Origin: Rhodospirillaceae bacterium
Lineage (GTDB): Bacteria; Pseudomonadota; Alphaproteobacteria; Rhodospirillales; JABHCV01
Length of the DNA: 64,000 nucleotides
NCBI GenBank assembly: GCA_014382375.1
Contig: JACNJU010000065.1
Location: 1-64,000 of the forward strand
Reading direction: 5' to 3'
Position 1 is the first letter of the stretch. Each line of letters opens with the position of its first letter. The notes beneath the pieces are model-generated. The model saw only the letters and a program-made list of their open reading frames with translations, ran no database searches and was not told the DNA's origin. Positions 8,843-18,877 of the stretch are shown in pieces. The position numbers and the translations under genes are program-made.

Positions 8843-9273
8843 AGCGTCATGCCCTGACGGGCCAGTTCGTCGGCGCGTTCGTTTTCGGGGTGTCCGGCGT
8901 GGCCCTTGACCCAGTGCCACTCGACCTGATGGTCGCCGATGGCCGTTTCCAGTCGTTGCCATAAATCAACATTCTTGACCGGCTTTCTGGCCGCTGTCTT
9001 CCAGCCGTTTTTCTTCCAGCCGTGTATCCACTTGGTGATGCCGTCGCGGACGTAGGTGCTGTCGGTATAGAGATCGACCTCCATCCCGCGCTTCAGGGAT
9101 TCAAGCCCCATGATTGCGGCCATCAGTTCCATGCGGTTGTTGGTGGTCTCGAACGCGCCTTCGCACAGTTCCTTTTCGTGGTCGTTCCACAACATCAAAA
9201 CCCCCCAGCCACCGGGGCCGGGATTGCCGCTGCAGGCACCGTCCGTATAAAGCTGAACGCGCTCAGAGGCCAT
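8827..9273 (-). CDS. rnhA: Ribonuclease HI
   Basis: Cleaves RNA in RNA-DNA hybrids. The 148-residue protein has the carboxylate active site in order: [14 protein letters not shown] (Asp near 8), [10 protein letters not shown] (Glu), YTDSTYV (Asp), and the final [12 protein letters not shown] with the flexible His and last Asp. The start at 9273 has GGTGA just ahead; an in-frame ATG at 9279 is also possible. It overlaps the end of thrB by 11 bases, so translation is probably coupled. The thrB-rnhA order is common in alphaproteobacteria. Confidence 0.95.
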   Translation of the reverse strand: MASERVQLYTDGACSGNPGPGGWGVLMLWNDHEKELCEGAFETTNNRMELMAAIMGLESLKRGMEVDLYTDSTYVRDGITKWIHGWKKNGWKTAARKPVKNVDLWQRLETAIGDHQVEWHWVKGHAGHPENERADELARQGMTLYRGE

Positions 9274-10231
9274 AATCACCGGGTCCTTTGACGCCCTGAT
9301 GAAATTTCAGTTTTTCCAGGTACTCAAGGGGGTCCTTGGGCGTCACCAATGCGTCCTGCGGCGTATTCAACCAGTCGAACAGACGGGTCAGCAAAAAACG
9401 CATGGCGCTACCGCGGGCCAACAACGGCAGGGCGGCAAGTTCGGCGTCAGAAAAATCACGCTCCCTGGAATAGGCGGTCAGCAAGCGCCGCGCCTTGGTG
9501 ACGTTGAAACTGCCATCGGTCTCGAAACACCAGGCATTCAGGCAAATGGCCACGTCATAGGCGAAAACATCGTTACAGGCGAAATAAAAGTCGATCATGC
9601 CCGAAAGCACACCGGACTTGAAAAACACATTATCGGGAAAAAGATCGGCGTGGATGACGCCCGCTGGCAAACCCGAAGCGGGATCAGGCCATCCGGCTTC
9701 CAGATCGTCGAGCTCGCGGGCCAGAAGATCAGCAAGACCGGGCTTGACCTCGTCAGCACGGCCCCCCGACGCCTGCAACAGAGAACGCCAGGAATCCACC
9801 GACAGGGCATTGGCGCGTTTGATCGCAAAATCAGCCCCGGCCAGATGCAGCCTGGCCATGGCGGCACCGACACCGGCACAGTGATCGGGGGTAATGCGGC
9901 GCGGCCACATACCATCCAAAAAGGTGATGATCGCGGCGTGACGACCACACAACCGCCCAAGGGTCTGGCCCTTGTCGTCTTCAAGCGGCGTCGGACAAGC
10001 AATCCCCTTGCCCGCCAGATGGCCCATCAGGCCAAGAAAGAACGGCAGGTCGTCCGGATTCACCCGTTTTTCATAGAGGGTCAGAATGTACGAGCCTTTT
10101 TGCGTGCCCAGCAGGTAGTTGGAATTTTCAACCCCCTCGGCAATGCCCTTGCACGAGGTCACCTCGCCAATGCCATAAGCGGCGACGAAATTGATTAATT
10201 CCTCGTCTGAGACCTCGGTATAAACGGCCAT
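9263..10231 (-). CDS. thrB: Homoserine kinase, choline-kinase-like type
   Basis: Phosphorylates homoserine for threonine synthesis. This is the aminoglycoside-phosphotransferase-fold enzyme, not the GHMP type. Seen are the N-terminal [10 protein letters not shown] segment, the Brenner-like catalytic motif HADLFPDNV, and the metal-binding IDFYFACND segment. The 322-residue length is usual. I start at 10231 ([12 protein letters not shown]), preceded by GAGGGTT, rather than at the upstream in-frame codon at 10270. It is followed by the overlapping rnhA. Confidence 0.92.
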   Translation of the reverse strand: MAVYTEVSDEELINFVAAYGIGEVTSCKGIAEGVENSNYLLGTQKGSYILTLYEKRVNPDDLPFFLGLMGHLAGKGIACPTPLEDDKGQTLGRLCGRHAAIITFLDGMWPRRITPDHCAGVGAAMARLHLAGADFAIKRANALSVDSWRSLLQASGGRADEVKPGLADLLARELDDLEAGWPDPASGLPAGVIHADLFPDNVFFKSGVLSGMIDFYFACNDVFAYDVAICLNAWCFETDGSFNVTKARRLLTAYSRERDFSDAELAALPLLARGSAMRFLLTRLFDWLNTPQDALVTPKDPLEYLEKLKFHQGVKGPGDYGL

Positions 10232-10342
10232 GGAACCCTCATCATTCTCTGCACAGGCATTCTTTAGCACCCCCGGCGGGCCAGCCGCAATGAAACAACA
10301 TCTTGTCTCGAAGCGCTGGTAGCGCGATAGTCTTTTTCTGTT

Positions 10343-12058
10343 ATGCCCTTATTCCTTTTCATACTGGCCATTCTCCTTGCCATGCCCACAGGCGACGCTG
10401 TTGCGGCGCGGGCCAGGGACGAGCTGCCCGCGGTTACCTTCAACCCGCTTGAACTTCCCAGCTTCAACGAGGTGGTGCAAAGGGTGCAAAGGGCGCTCAT
10501 CGAAGCCGGCTATTACAAGGGTGCCGCCGATGGCACCTTCAACGAACAGACAGACAAGGCCATCCGTCTTTATCAACGCCGCGAAGGATTGCCGCAAACC
10601 GGCATTGCCGACGAAGCGCTGGCTATTCATATCGAGACCAGCGCCAAGGTTCAGTCGCTGCTCAAGCAATTGCAACGACAACGCCTGAGTAAAATGGATG
10701 AGGCGCGGGCCGCTCTGCTGGCAAGACCCGAAACCCGCGATCTGGTGTCCGATCCCGAACACCGTCAAAAGCGCGCCAGGCCTGAACGTGATGCCTCGGA
10801 ATGTTTTGGTAATCCGACGCCAAAATGTCTGCTCGATGAGGCCTCCCAGAGTGCCATCGCTATTTTCAAGAATGAACTTCGCGACTGGGCGCTTGGTGAA
10901 ATCCTTGTCTCTGAAGCAAAAGCCGGGTTGGTCAGCGAGGCGATGAATACGGTGCGCCTGATTGGCGACCCCCGGTTGGTCATGGTGGCGCTGCGTGACA
11001 TCGCCACGGCCCAGGCCAGTGCGGGCAGGCCCGTCGAAGCGCTTGCCGCCGCCGACATCATCCCCGACGCCGCCAAACGGCTTGAGGCGCTCGCCGCCAT
11101 CGCCGATATTCAGGCCAAAAAAGGCGATCTTGAGGGAGCCCTGTCGACCGCCCAGCTGCTGCTTGACGGACTGGCGGAAATTGATGATAGCCTGAAACGG
11201 GTTTCTCTGGCGACGGGCGCGATCAGCATCCTGGCCCAGGCGGGCAAAACCGCAGCCGCAGAAAAAGAACTGGCCAAAATCAAGGTGATCGCCCAGGCCG
11301 AAGAAAACACCAGCCATCGCAGTGCCGCCCTGCGCCATTTGGCCAGCGCCCTTGCCGAATCCGACAAACCCGGACAGGCGCTGGCTCTTCTCAAGGATTT
11401 ACCTGATGTTTCCGAACGCACGCCGGTGCTGGTTTCTGCTGCCGCCGCGCAAGCCAGGGCCGGTCACCCCGAACAGGCGATTTTGACGGCCCAGACCATT
11501 GAAGCCGTTCGCTACCGCGCCGTTGTCCTGACCCGCATTGCCCTGGCCCAGACAAAAGCCGGCGACAGGACGGGCGGACGCCAGACCCTTGAAACCGCGC
11601 TGCTGGCGGCGTCAACGATCAAGCGTCCGTTCGCCAAAGCCTATGCTTATGAGCGCATCGCCCTGGCGCTGATGGAAATTGACGGCCATGGTGACGCCCG
11701 CAACTTCGATCAAGCCATTGATACCGCCGCCCTGATCAGCGATGACAGATTACGGGCGCAAACCCTGTGGACACTGGCCACCGGTCAGCGCATGGCCGGT
11801 GATGGTCCGGGGGCCGATGAAACCATGGCCCTGGCCGAAACGGCAACGGCGGAAATCAAAAGCCCGTTTACCCGGGTCTGGATGTTTTCTGAAATCGCCC
11901 TGACTCATTTATCAGCAAGCAGGATACAATCCGCCTGGGCCGCCTTTAATCGGGCATTGGCAATTGCTGAAGGTATTGACGAGGCCTGGGCGCGGGCGCG
12001 TGGACTGGCCAGACTGGCCGCGGCTTTAAGCGAACTGTCTGAATATGTGGAAAAATAA
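10343..12058 (+). CDS. Exported peptidoglycan-binding protein with helical repeats
   Basis: A 571-residue protein with a signal peptide (1-22, ending AVAA). A PG_binding_1 domain lies at about residues 38-98 (VQRALIEAGYYKGAADGTFNEQTDKAIRLYQ). After a linker, residues 180-565 hold at least eight alanine-rich helical repeats of the LAxxIADIQAKxGDxxGA kind, resembling TPR or Sel1-type solenoids. It is likely a periplasmic scaffold tethered to the wall. I recognise no catalytic residues and cannot name a partner. It is divergent from thrB. Confidence 0.75.
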   Translation: MPLFLFILAILLAMPTGDAVAARARDELPAVTFNPLELPSFNEVVQRVQRALIEAGYYKGAADGTFNEQTDKAIRLYQRREGLPQTGIADEALAIHIETSAKVQSLLKQLQRQRLSKMDEARAALLARPETRDLVSDPEHRQKRARPERDASECFGNPTPKCLLDEASQSAIAIFKNELRDWALGEILVSEAKAGLVSEAMNTVRLIGDPRLVMVALRDIATAQASAGRPVEALAAADIIPDAAKRLEALAAIADIQAKKGDLEGALSTAQLLLDGLAEIDDSLKRVSLATGAISILAQAGKTAAAEKELAKIKVIAQAEENTSHRSAALRHLASALAESDKPGQALALLKDLPDVSERTPVLVSAAAAQARAGHPEQAILTAQTIEAVRYRAVVLTRIALAQTKAGDRTGGRQTLETALLAASTIKRPFAKAYAYERIALALMEIDGHGDARNFDQAIDTAALISDDRLRAQTLWTLATGQRMAGDGPGADETMALAETATAEIKSPFTRVWMFSEIALTHLSASRIQSAWAAFNRALAIAEGIDEAWARARGLARLAAALSELSEYVEK

Positions 12059-12082
12059 TGACACAGACGGCAGCGGCCATTA

Positions 12083-12108
12083 GATTTTGGTTTCCAAAAT
12101 CCTTTATT
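12083..12108 (+). terminator. Possible weak terminator hairpin
   Basis: GATTTTGG (12083-12090), a TTT loop and CCAAAATC (12094-12101) form a perfect eight-base stem followed by CTTTATT. It lies between the repeat-protein gene and the lipoprotein gene. The stem is AT-rich and the T tract imperfect, so attenuation rather than full termination is as likely. Confidence 0.35.
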
Positions 12109-12119
12109 AGGTAGCAGCA

Positions 12120-12689
12120 ATGAGCGAAATAACAAGCAAAGCAGCCAAACTGACCCGCCCCGTCTGGTTGGCCGTATTGCTTTTATTATCAGCTTGCACC
12201 GGTATGCCTGGCGTCGCCGATCCGCCACCCTGCCCACTTGTTTCAACCCTTGGTGACGCTGAAATCATCACCCGTTATATGGATGGTCCCGGCCGTGACC
12301 TGATTGATCTTGATTTCACCGGCCGGATCAGCAAGCTGAGCGGCAAATGCTTTTTCGAGATTGATGAGGATACCGGCGAAGGCCTGGTCAGGGTCGAGGT
12401 CAATACTGAATTCAAGCTGGAACGCGGCGCTGGCAACAAGACCCGCGAAGCAAGCTTCGACTATTTTGTCTCGCTGCTTGATGACCAGGGCAACGTTCTC
12501 GACAAACTGAGTTTCCCCTTCACGGCGAAATACTGGAAGAACCGCACCACGGTGACAGAGAAAGACGCCGCCGTCGAACTTTCCATTCCACTGACAGGCG
12601 GCCTCACCGGCCAGGATTTTTCAATCTACGTCGGCTTCCAGTTAAGCCGTGAGGAACTTGATTTCAATCGCGGCAAAATCGGGCAGTAA
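12120..12689 (+). CDS. Putative outer-membrane lipoprotein of unknown function
   Basis: A 189-residue protein with an N-terminal hydrophobic segment ending in the lipobox LLLLSAC, so Cys 26 would be acylated. The mature part looks beta-rich, with a repeated VEVNTEF/VSLLDDQGN pattern. I do not recognise a named domain, although similar lipoproteins sit in many alphaproteobacteria. It is between the peptidoglycan-binding repeat protein and the glycine riboswitch and may be co-transcribed with the former. Confidence 0.7.
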   Translation: MSEITSKAAKLTRPVWLAVLLLLSACTGMPGVADPPPCPLVSTLGDAEIITRYMDGPGRDLIDLDFTGRISKLSGKCFFEIDEDTGEGLVRVEVNTEFKLERGAGNKTREASFDYFVSLLDDQGNVLDKLSFPFTAKYWKNRTTVTEKDAAVELSIPLTGGLTGQDFSIYVGFQLSREELDFNRGKIGQ

Positions 12690-12709
12690 AAATCTAACAT
12701 TTCGCGCTG

Positions 12710-12737
12710 TTGACCTGACCGTTGGAACCGCTAAACT
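12710..12737 (+). promoter_or_regulatory. Candidate sigma-70 promoter of the gcv operon
   Basis: TTGACC (12710-12715) and TAAACT (12732-12737) are separated by 16 bases, giving a start near 12744, about 17 bases before the first riboswitch stem. The -10 match is moderate, four of six. Confidence 0.45.
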
Positions 12738-12760
12738 GACGGGAAGATTACTCAAGTAGA

Positions 12761-12994
12761 CCACTACGGGAGAGATCGTCCGTTCCAAGTGCTGTCAATG
12801 TACAAAGGTATCAGCGGATGACGCCGAAGGAGCAACCGCCCCGGAAACTCTCAGGCCCCCGGACCGTAGTGGAATGAGGCTCTGGAAAGCAGATCTTCGA
12901 AGCCCAGGCTTCGGGAATCTCACCGAAGATGTAACCTGATCGTCGAATCCGTCTGAGAACGGGATCAGGGAATCTTTCAGGTTCAAAGACAGAG
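12761..12994 (+). ncRNA. Tandem glycine riboswitch
   Basis: Two glycine aptamers in series. Aptamer 1 (12761-12872) is closed by a perfect nine-base P1, CCACTACGG with CCGTAGTGG, and contains the conserved GACGCCGAAGGAGCAA and AACTCTCAGGC. Aptamer 2 (12880-12994) is closed by CTCTG/CAGAG and contains CACCGAAGATGTAA and CTTTCAGGTTCAAAGACAG. A seven-base linker joins them, as in known cooperative glycine switches. It precedes gcvT and should turn on glycine cleavage when glycine is high. The 12690-13060 gap holds nothing else but the promoter and the hairpin downstream. Confidence 0.93.
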
Positions 12995-12997
12995 GGG

Positions 12998-13033
12998 GCA
13001 CCGTCAAGCGGTCGAGCTTTATCGACCGGGTGC
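12998..13033 (+). promoter_or_regulatory. Riboswitch expression-platform hairpin
   Basis: A strong two-part hairpin directly after aptamer 2: outer GCACC/GGTGC and inner CGGTCGA/TCGACCG around a six-base loop. No T tract follows it, so it is not a standard intrinsic terminator. The gcvT ribosome site (GGAG at 13051) lies 18 bases downstream. Control by pairing alternatives near the start, or by Rho, is inference. Confidence 0.6.
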
Positions 13034-13060
13034 GCCCTGAATTTGTTGTTGGAGAACCGA

Positions 13061-14173
13061 ATGGCCGACCACTCACAAGATTTAAAAAAAACACCGCTTG
13101 ACGCCCTTCACAGGGAGTTGGGGGCTAAAATGGTTCCCTTCGCGGGCTATGAGATGCCCGTTCAGTACAGCGCCGGGATTCTTTCCGAACATCTGCACAC
13201 CCGCGAGCGGGCCTCCCTTTTCGACGTATCGCACATGGGACAGGCGGCAATCCGTGGTGAGGGCCCTGTCGCCGCCCTCGAATCACTGGTGCCGGGCGAC
13301 CTGGCCGCTTTAAGCGACGGGCAGATGCGCTACACCATGTTCACCAACGAGCAGGGCGGCATCCTTGACGACCTGATGGTGACCCGGCGCGGCGATCATT
13401 TGTTCCTGATCGTCAACGCCGCCTGTAAAGATCAGGACTACGCCCTTATGGAAGCGGGCTTACCTGCGGGCAACACCCTTGAAGTCATCGAAGGACAGGC
13501 CCTGCTCGCCTTGCAGGGACCACAAGCCGCAACGGTTCTGGGACGCCTTGCCCCGGCCGTGCGATTGATGGATTTCATGACCTCTGAACCGATCAGCATT
13601 GGCGATATCCACTGCATTATTTCGCGTTCCGGCTACAGCGGTGAAGACGGTTATGAGATTTCGCTACCGGGGGAAGACGCTGAGCGTCTGGCCCGCCTGC
13701 TGCTCAATGAGACAGAAGTCAGGGTTGCCGGTCTGGGTGCCCGCGACTCACTCAGACTGGAAGCCGGGCTTTGTCTCTACGGAAGCGACATTGACGAAAC
13801 AACAACCCCCATCCAGGCCGGACTGATCTGGACCATTTCCAAGCGTCGCCGGGCCGAAGGCGGCTTTCCCGGGGCCGCCGTCATTCAGGATGAAATTGAA
13901 AACGGAGCCCCGCGAAAGCGCGTCGGCATCAAGCCCGAAGGCAAGGCGCCAGCCCGCGCCCATACGGAAATCACCGACAAGAATGGCACCGTTATCGGCG
14001 AAATCACCAGCGGTGGCTTTGGCCCCAGTGTTAAGGGTCCCGTCGCCATGGGCTACGTGAAGACGGAATTCGCCAAGCCGGAAACAGCCGTCGACTTGAT
14101 GGTTCGTGGAAAAGCACAACCGGCCCAGGTTTTCAAACTACCATTTAGCGAACATCGATATTACAAAGGTTGA
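13061..14173 (+). CDS. gcvT: Glycine cleavage system T protein (aminomethyltransferase)
   Basis: Transfers the methylene group from aminomethyl-lipoyl GcvH to tetrahydrofolate, releasing ammonia. The 370-residue protein has the N-terminal folate-binding fold ([12 protein letters not shown], later [10 protein letters not shown]) and the typical [18 protein letters not shown] segment, followed by the C-terminal barrel. ATG 13061 with GGAG at 13051 is preferred over an in-frame TTG at 13043. It is the first gene of gcvT-gcvH-gcvPA-gcvPB, under the tandem glycine riboswitch. Confidence 0.96.
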   Translation: MADHSQDLKKTPLDALHRELGAKMVPFAGYEMPVQYSAGILSEHLHTRERASLFDVSHMGQAAIRGEGPVAALESLVPGDLAALSDGQMRYTMFTNEQGGILDDLMVTRRGDHLFLIVNAACKDQDYALMEAGLPAGNTLEVIEGQALLALQGPQAATVLGRLAPAVRLMDFMTSEPISIGDIHCIISRSGYSGEDGYEISLPGEDAERLARLLLNETEVRVAGLGARDSLRLEAGLCLYGSDIDETTTPIQAGLIWTISKRRRAEGGFPGAAVIQDEIENGAPRKRVGIKPEGKAPARAHTEITDKNGTVIGEITSGGFGPSVKGPVAMGYVKTEFAKPETAVDLMVRGKAQPAQVFKLPFSEHRYYKG

Positions 14174-14195
14174 TAGCAAAAAAAGGATTGCACCC

Positions 14196-14570
14196 ATGAG
14201 CATGAAATTTACCAAGGATCACGAATGGATCAGCGTCGAAGGGGACACAGCCACCATCGGCATCACCAACTACGCCCAGGAGCAATTGGGTGATGTTGTC
14301 TTTGTTGAAATACCCGACGCCGGCAAACAGGTTGATCAGGGAGACGACACCGCTGTTGTCGAGTCGGTCAAGGCGGCAAGTGAAATCTTCGCCCCGATCA
14401 GTGGCGAGGTTACCGAAGGCAACGCCGTTCTCGAGGATGCCCCTGCGATCATCAACTCCGATGCCGAAGGCGATGGCTGGATTTTCAAGATGACCGTCAG
14501 TGATGCCTCGCAGCTTGATGAGCTGATGGACGCAGATGCCTACAAAAGTCACCTCGCCGAACTGGAATAG
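14196..14570 (+). CDS. gcvH: Glycine cleavage system H protein
   Basis: Lipoyl carrier shuttling the aminomethyl intermediate between GcvP, GcvT and dihydrolipoamide dehydrogenase. The 124-residue protein has the lipoylation motif VVESVKAAS with K59, and the C-terminal [17 protein letters not shown] block. ATG 14196 is used because AAAAGGA precedes it; an in-frame upstream codon inside gcvT adds a non-conserved extension. It sits 22 bases after gcvT. Confidence 0.96.
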   Translation: MSMKFTKDHEWISVEGDTATIGITNYAQEQLGDVVFVEIPDAGKQVDQGDDTAVVESVKAASEIFAPISGEVTEGNAVLEDAPAIINSDAEGDGWIFKMTVSDASQLDELMDADAYKSHLAELE

Positions 14571-14584
14571 GGCCTAGCAAAATC

Positions 14585-15928
14585 ATGCGCTATCTACCGC
14601 TCACCGATGCCAACAGGAGCCAGATGCTGGCCGCCACCGGGGCGAAATCCATGGAAGACATCTACTGTGATGTCCCGGCCGAAGCCCTGCTCGCCAAAAC
14701 CATTGACCTGCCACCCCATCAGGGTGAAATGGAAGTCGAGCGTGCCATTTCGGCAATGGCGGCAAAGAACCTGAATGCCGCAGAGGTCCCTTCATTCCTG
14801 GGTGGCGGAGCCTATCGTCATCATGTTCCGGCAACTGTCGATGCGATGATCCAGCGCGGTGAATTTCTGACCGCCTATACGCCGTACCAGCCAGAAGTAT
14901 CGCAAGGCACCTTGCAATACCTGTTTGAATTCCAGACCCAGGTTGCGTTGATCACCGGTATGGAAGTCGCCAACGCCTCCATGTATGACGGGGCGACGTC
15001 CTGCGCCGAAGCGGTGGCCATGGCGGGGCGGGTGAGCAAACGTAAAAAGGCCATCGTCTCAGGCGGCCTGCACCCCCATTACCGCGACGCCACCAGCACC
15101 ATCTCCGGTCTCCACAACATGGACATCGACCTGGCCGCAGCAAATTACGCGGGCGACGAAGATCTGATTTCGCTTATTGATAACGACACCGCCTGTGTGG
15201 TTGTCCAGAATCCGGATTTCTTTGGCCACATCCGCGACCTGGGCCCATTGGCCAGCGCCTGCCATGAAGCAGGGGCGCTCCTGATCGCGGTTGTCACCGA
15301 AATTGTCTCTTTGGGCGCCATCACCTCACCCGGCGCGATGGGCGCAGATATCGTCGCCACCGAAGGCCAATCCATTGGCAACGCCCTCAATTATGGTGGG
15401 CCGACAGTCGGCCTGTTCGCCGTTCACAACAAACACCTGCGCCAGATGCCGGGCCGTGTTTGCGGGCAAACCACCGATACGGAGGGCAAACGGGGATTTG
15501 TGCTGACGTTGTCGACCCGCGAGCAACACATTCGCCGCGAGAAGGCGACATCAAACATCTGCACCAATTCGGGCCTGTGCGCCCTGGCCTTCACCGTTCA
15601 CATGACGCTGCTGGGTGAGACCGGTTTTGCCAGGCTGGCCGGGCTCAACCACGCCAGCGCCGTGACATTGGCCGACAAGCTGTCGGGTGTCGCCGGGGTC
15701 GAAATCATCAACGAGACCTTTTTCAACGAATTCACCCTCAGGCTTTCCGGGCCCGCCGCCGCCGCTGTCGAAGCGATGGCCGCAAAGGGGGTGCTTGGCG
15801 GCATCCCCGTCTCGCGCCTGTATCCGGATAATCCCGATATGGAAAACCTGCTGCTTGTCACCGCCACCGAAGTCACCACCGGGGACGACATGGACGCCCT
15901 GGTCACTGCATTAAACGAGGTGCTGTAA
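14585..15928 (+). CDS. gcvPA: Glycine dehydrogenase (decarboxylating) subunit 1
   Basis: N-terminal half of the split P protein, which decarboxylates glycine with PLP. The 447-residue length and motifs such as [26 protein letters not shown] and the later [11 protein letters not shown] fit GcvPA. It lacks the PLP lysine, which is in GcvPB. It starts 14 bases after gcvH and ends in a TAATG overlap with gcvPB. Confidence 0.96.
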   Translation: MRYLPLTDANRSQMLAATGAKSMEDIYCDVPAEALLAKTIDLPPHQGEMEVERAISAMAAKNLNAAEVPSFLGGGAYRHHVPATVDAMIQRGEFLTAYTPYQPEVSQGTLQYLFEFQTQVALITGMEVANASMYDGATSCAEAVAMAGRVSKRKKAIVSGGLHPHYRDATSTISGLHNMDIDLAAANYAGDEDLISLIDNDTACVVVQNPDFFGHIRDLGPLASACHEAGALLIAVVTEIVSLGAITSPGAMGADIVATEGQSIGNALNYGGPTVGLFAVHNKHLRQMPGRVCGQTTDTEGKRGFVLTLSTREQHIRREKATSNICTNSGLCALAFTVHMTLLGETGFARLAGLNHASAVTLADKLSGVAGVEIINETFFNEFTLRLSGPAAAAVEAMAAKGVLGGIPVSRLYPDNPDMENLLLVTATEVTTGDDMDALVTALNEVL

Positions 15929-17445
15929 TGGCTGATACACATGAAACCATCACCGGCAACCGTGGCCTGCAATTGGAAGAATCCCTGATTTTCGAGCAGA
16001 GCTCCGAAGGTCGACTGGGCGTCGATCTTGCTGAGCCTCCGCATGTGGAAAACCGTCTTGGCGGGTTGGAACGCGAAGGTCCTATTGGCCTTCCCGATCT
16101 GTCCGAGCCGCAAACCGTGCGCCATTACACCCGTATCAGCCAAAACAACTACGGCATCGATAGCGGCTTCTACCCGTTGGGATCGTGCACCATGAAGCAC
16201 AATCCCCGCCTCAACGAGAAAGTGGCCCGCCTACCGGGCTTTGCCTCCTTGCACCCCTTGCAACCGGTTTCGACGACACAAGGGGCGCTTGAACTGATCG
16301 ATGCCTGTGCCCATTGGCTGAAAGTCATTTGCGGGATGCCAGCCGTCGCCATGTCTCCGGCAGCAGGTGCCCAAGGTGAACTGTGCGGCATGATGGCCAT
16401 TCGCGCTGCTCTTGAGGATCGCGGTGACGTACGCAAGCGTGTGCTTGTTCCCGAATCCGCACACGGCACCAACCCGGCGACGGCGGCGGCTTGCGGCTAC
16501 GCCGTTGACACCATTCCGGCAAATGAGCGGGGGCGTGTCGATTTCGACGCTTTCGTGGCCAAGCTCGACACCGATGTCGCCGGTATCATGCTGACCAACC
16601 CCAACACCTGCGGCCTGTTTGAAACCGACATCATCAAAATCGCCGATGCCATCCACGATGCCGGAGGTTTCTTTTATTGCGACGGGGCCAACCTGAACGC
16701 CATTATGGGCCGGGTCCGTCCCGGCGACCTTGGCGTCGACTGTATGCACATCAACCTGCACAAGACATTCTCTACCCCCCACGGTGGTGGCGGCCCCGGT
16801 GCCGGTCCTGTGGTGCTGTCCGAAGCGCTGGCAGACTACGCCCCACTGCCCTTTGTTACCCATGGTGAGGACGGCTTCGATCTTGTTGAACACAAGACCG
16901 GCAAAGCCGCCAAGGCATTTGGCAGGCTCAAGGGTTTCCATGGCCAAATGGGTATGTTCATCCGCTCACTGGCCTTCATGATGAGCCATGGCGGTGACGG
17001 CATCAGGCAGGCCAGCGCCGACGCCGTGCTCAACGCCAACTACTTGCTGGCCGAATTGAAGGACACCTTGAGCCCGTCCTTCGATGGACCGTGTATGCAC
17101 GAGGCCCTGTTCGACGATTCATTCCTTAAGGATACCGACGTTTCCACCCTGGACTTCGCCAAGGCGATGATCGACGAGGGCTTCCACCCCATGACCATGT
17201 ACTTCCCGCTGGTCGTCCACGGGGCGCTGCTGATGGAACCGACAGAATCAGAAAGCAAGGAAACCCTGGATCAATACATTGACGCCTTGAAGGGCCTTAC
17301 GGCCAAGGCCAAGGCCGGCGACGCCGCCTATTTCCATGACGCGCCAAGGTTGACGCCGCGTCGCCGTCTCGACGAAACCTCAGCCGCCAGGAACCCGATC
17401 CTGCGCTGGAGGCCACCCGTTGATGAGGCGGAGGCGGCGGAGTAG
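15928..17445 (+). CDS. gcvPB: Glycine dehydrogenase (decarboxylating) subunit 2
   Basis: C-terminal, PLP-binding half of the split glycine dehydrogenase. The PLP lysine is in HINLHKTFSTPHGGGGPG, around residue 280. Other marks are the GSCTMKHNPR segment and the SAHGTNPATAA motif. At 505 residues it has the usual length. The ATG shares one base with the gcvPA stop (TAATG), implying coupled synthesis of the two halves. Confidence 0.96.
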   Translation: MADTHETITGNRGLQLEESLIFEQSSEGRLGVDLAEPPHVENRLGGLEREGPIGLPDLSEPQTVRHYTRISQNNYGIDSGFYPLGSCTMKHNPRLNEKVARLPGFASLHPLQPVSTTQGALELIDACAHWLKVICGMPAVAMSPAAGAQGELCGMMAIRAALEDRGDVRKRVLVPESAHGTNPATAAACGYAVDTIPANERGRVDFDAFVAKLDTDVAGIMLTNPNTCGLFETDIIKIADAIHDAGGFFYCDGANLNAIMGRVRPGDLGVDCMHINLHKTFSTPHGGGGPGAGPVVLSEALADYAPLPFVTHGEDGFDLVEHKTGKAAKAFGRLKGFHGQMGMFIRSLAFMMSHGGDGIRQASADAVLNANYLLAELKDTLSPSFDGPCMHEALFDDSFLKDTDVSTLDFAKAMIDEGFHPMTMYFPLVVHGALLMEPTESESKETLDQYIDALKGLTAKAKAGDAAYFHDAPRLTPRRRLDETSAARNPILRWRPPVDEAEAAE

Positions 17446-17473
17446 AGACAAAGGGGCAGGGATATAAAATCCC

Positions 17474-17845
17474 TTAAATAAACCCGCCGTCCTCATTGTC
17501 GGAATATTCTTCTTCGTCTTCTTCGCTGCCGAACAGGGTTTCGACATAGGCGAATTCCTTGCGCAGACCGCGCCGGGCGAGTAGTTTTTGCTGCGCCGGT
17601 TCGGGCAGATCGGTGAAGCGGAAAGTGCCTTTTTCGATAAGCAAGTCGATGAGATCTTCCAGAACACGGGCAAGCCCCAGATCGGATTCGATCATATCCT
17701 TCTTGGCGGCGGCGTCCACGTCGCCTTCGTAGAGGAAGTCGATCAACTGCGGATCACTGGAATTGATCTCGTTCAGACCCGGAACTTCAGCCGACGAATA
17801 AACGGCAATTATTTTTCCGGTATCATCGCGCTTGACGAAAGGCAT
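17474..17845 (-). CDS. Conserved hypothetical acidic protein
   Basis: A 123-residue cytoplasmic protein starting MPFVKRDDTGKIIAVYSS, with a predicted helical middle (residues 45-105) and a very acidic tail (GSEEDEEEYSDNEDGG). Alphaproteobacterial relatives are, as I recall, often labelled tryptophan synthase beta-like, but none of the PLP enzyme's motifs is present, so I give no function. The start at 17845 has GGGGATT ahead of it. It is convergent with gcvPB and downstream of the GST gene on its own strand. Confidence 0.7.
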   Translation of the reverse strand: MPFVKRDDTGKIIAVYSSAEVPGLNEINSSDPQLIDFLYEGDVDAAAKKDMIESDLGLARVLEDLIDLLIEKGTFRFTDLPEPAQQKLLARRGLRKEFAYVETLFGSEEDEEEYSDNEDGGFI

Positions 17846-17903
17846 TGATTGAATCCCCGCTGGTTTCACCTGCAAGCAAGTGTAGCGTCCGGGGGCCTGC
17901 CTG

Positions 17904-18854
17904 TCACGTGATCGTGTCGCGTCCGTGCGCGCTGGTGAAGTCGAGCGATGGTCCCTTGGCGACGATGCCGGTCGGGTTGACCATGGCGTGGCTGGCGTAA
18001 TAGTGGCCCTTGATCTGATCCATGTTGATGGTTTCTGCGACACCCGGGTGCTGATAAAGCTCACGCACATATCCCCACAGGTTCGGATAGTCGATAATAC
18101 GCCGCAAGTTACACTTGAAGTGTCCGACATAAACCGCATCAAAGCGTACCAATGTCGTAAACAGGCGCCAGTCGGCTTCGGTGATCTGGTCACCAACAAG
18201 ATAACGCTGCCCCGACAGGCGTTCCTCGAGAGCGTCAAGACAGTCGAATAAAGCGTCAAAGGCCTCTTCGTAGGCTTCCTGGGTGGTCGCAAATCCGGTT
18301 CGGTAAACGCCGTTGTTGAGGCGGCTGTAGATGTCTTCATTGATGGTGTCGATGGCGGCCCTCAAATTTGGGGGGTAGTAGTCAGTCGTGTTATCGCCGA
18401 AAGCAGAAAATTCGCCGTTCAGCATACGGATGATTTCAGAGGATTCGTTGTTAACGATGGTTTCGGTTTGCCTGTCCCACAAAACCGGAACCGTCACCCG
18501 GCCGCTGTAATCAGGCTTGGCCTTGAGGTAGACCTGATAAAGCGTATCCAGGCCATACAGCGGGTCACCGTCTTCGCCGAAAGTCCAGCCTTGCTTCCCC
18601 ATCAACGGCTCGACAAAGGAGACACTGATGACGTCTTCAAGTTTCTTCAAGGAGCGCATGATCAGCGTCCGGTGGGCCCACGGGCAGGCCCATGACAGGT
18701 ACAGATGATAACGCTCAGGCCCGGCCTTGAAGCCGCTCGTCCCGTCGGCTGAGACCTGATGGCGGAAGGAAGAGTCCCAGCGGACAAATCGACCGCCGGA
18801 TTTTTTGGTGTCGTAGTCTTCGTCCCGCCACACACCTTCTATCAATTTACCCAT
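17904..18854 (-). CDS. Glutathionyl-hydroquinone reductase (Xi-class GST, YqjG/ECM4 type)
   Basis: Reduces glutathionyl-hydroquinones to hydroquinones using glutathione. The 316-residue length and the catalytic cysteine motif SWACPWAHRTLI, near residue 56, define the Xi class, which uses Cys instead of the usual Tyr/Ser. The NNESSEIIRML glutathione-site segment follows, then a helical C-terminal domain. A DoxX-type membrane protein gene lies 23 bases upstream on the same strand; such pairs are common. The divergent LysR regulator may control both. Confidence 0.9.
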   Translation of the reverse strand: MGKLIEGVWRDEDYDTKKSGGRFVRWDSSFRHQVSADGTSGFKAGPERYHLYLSWACPWAHRTLIMRSLKKLEDVISVSFVEPLMGKQGWTFGEDGDPLYGLDTLYQVYLKAKPDYSGRVTVPVLWDRQTETIVNNESSEIIRMLNGEFSAFGDNTTDYYPPNLRAAIDTINEDIYSRLNNGVYRTGFATTQEAYEEAFDALFDCLDALEERLSGQRYLVGDQITEADWRLFTTLVRFDAVYVGHFKCNLRRIIDYPNLWGYVRELYQHPGVAETINMDQIKGHYYASHAMVNPTGIVAKGPSLDFTSAHGRDTIT

Positions 18855-18877
18855 GCTGGTTCTCCCTGACGCCGACT

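Noticed and set aside
9299-10198. A 299-codon open frame on the plus strand
   Set aside because: It lies wholly antisense to thrB, which has clear catalytic motifs; it is an artefact of GC-rich codon use.
17458-17474. AGGGAT/ATCCCT hairpin between gcvPB and the acidic hypothetical protein
   Set aside because: A six-base stem with an AT loop and no clear T tract is too weak to call a terminator.
17846-18340. A long N-terminal extension of the acidic hypothetical protein at 17474-17845
   Set aside because: The extension reads a shifted frame inside the Xi-class GST gene on the same strand, and the start at 17845 has its own ribosome site.
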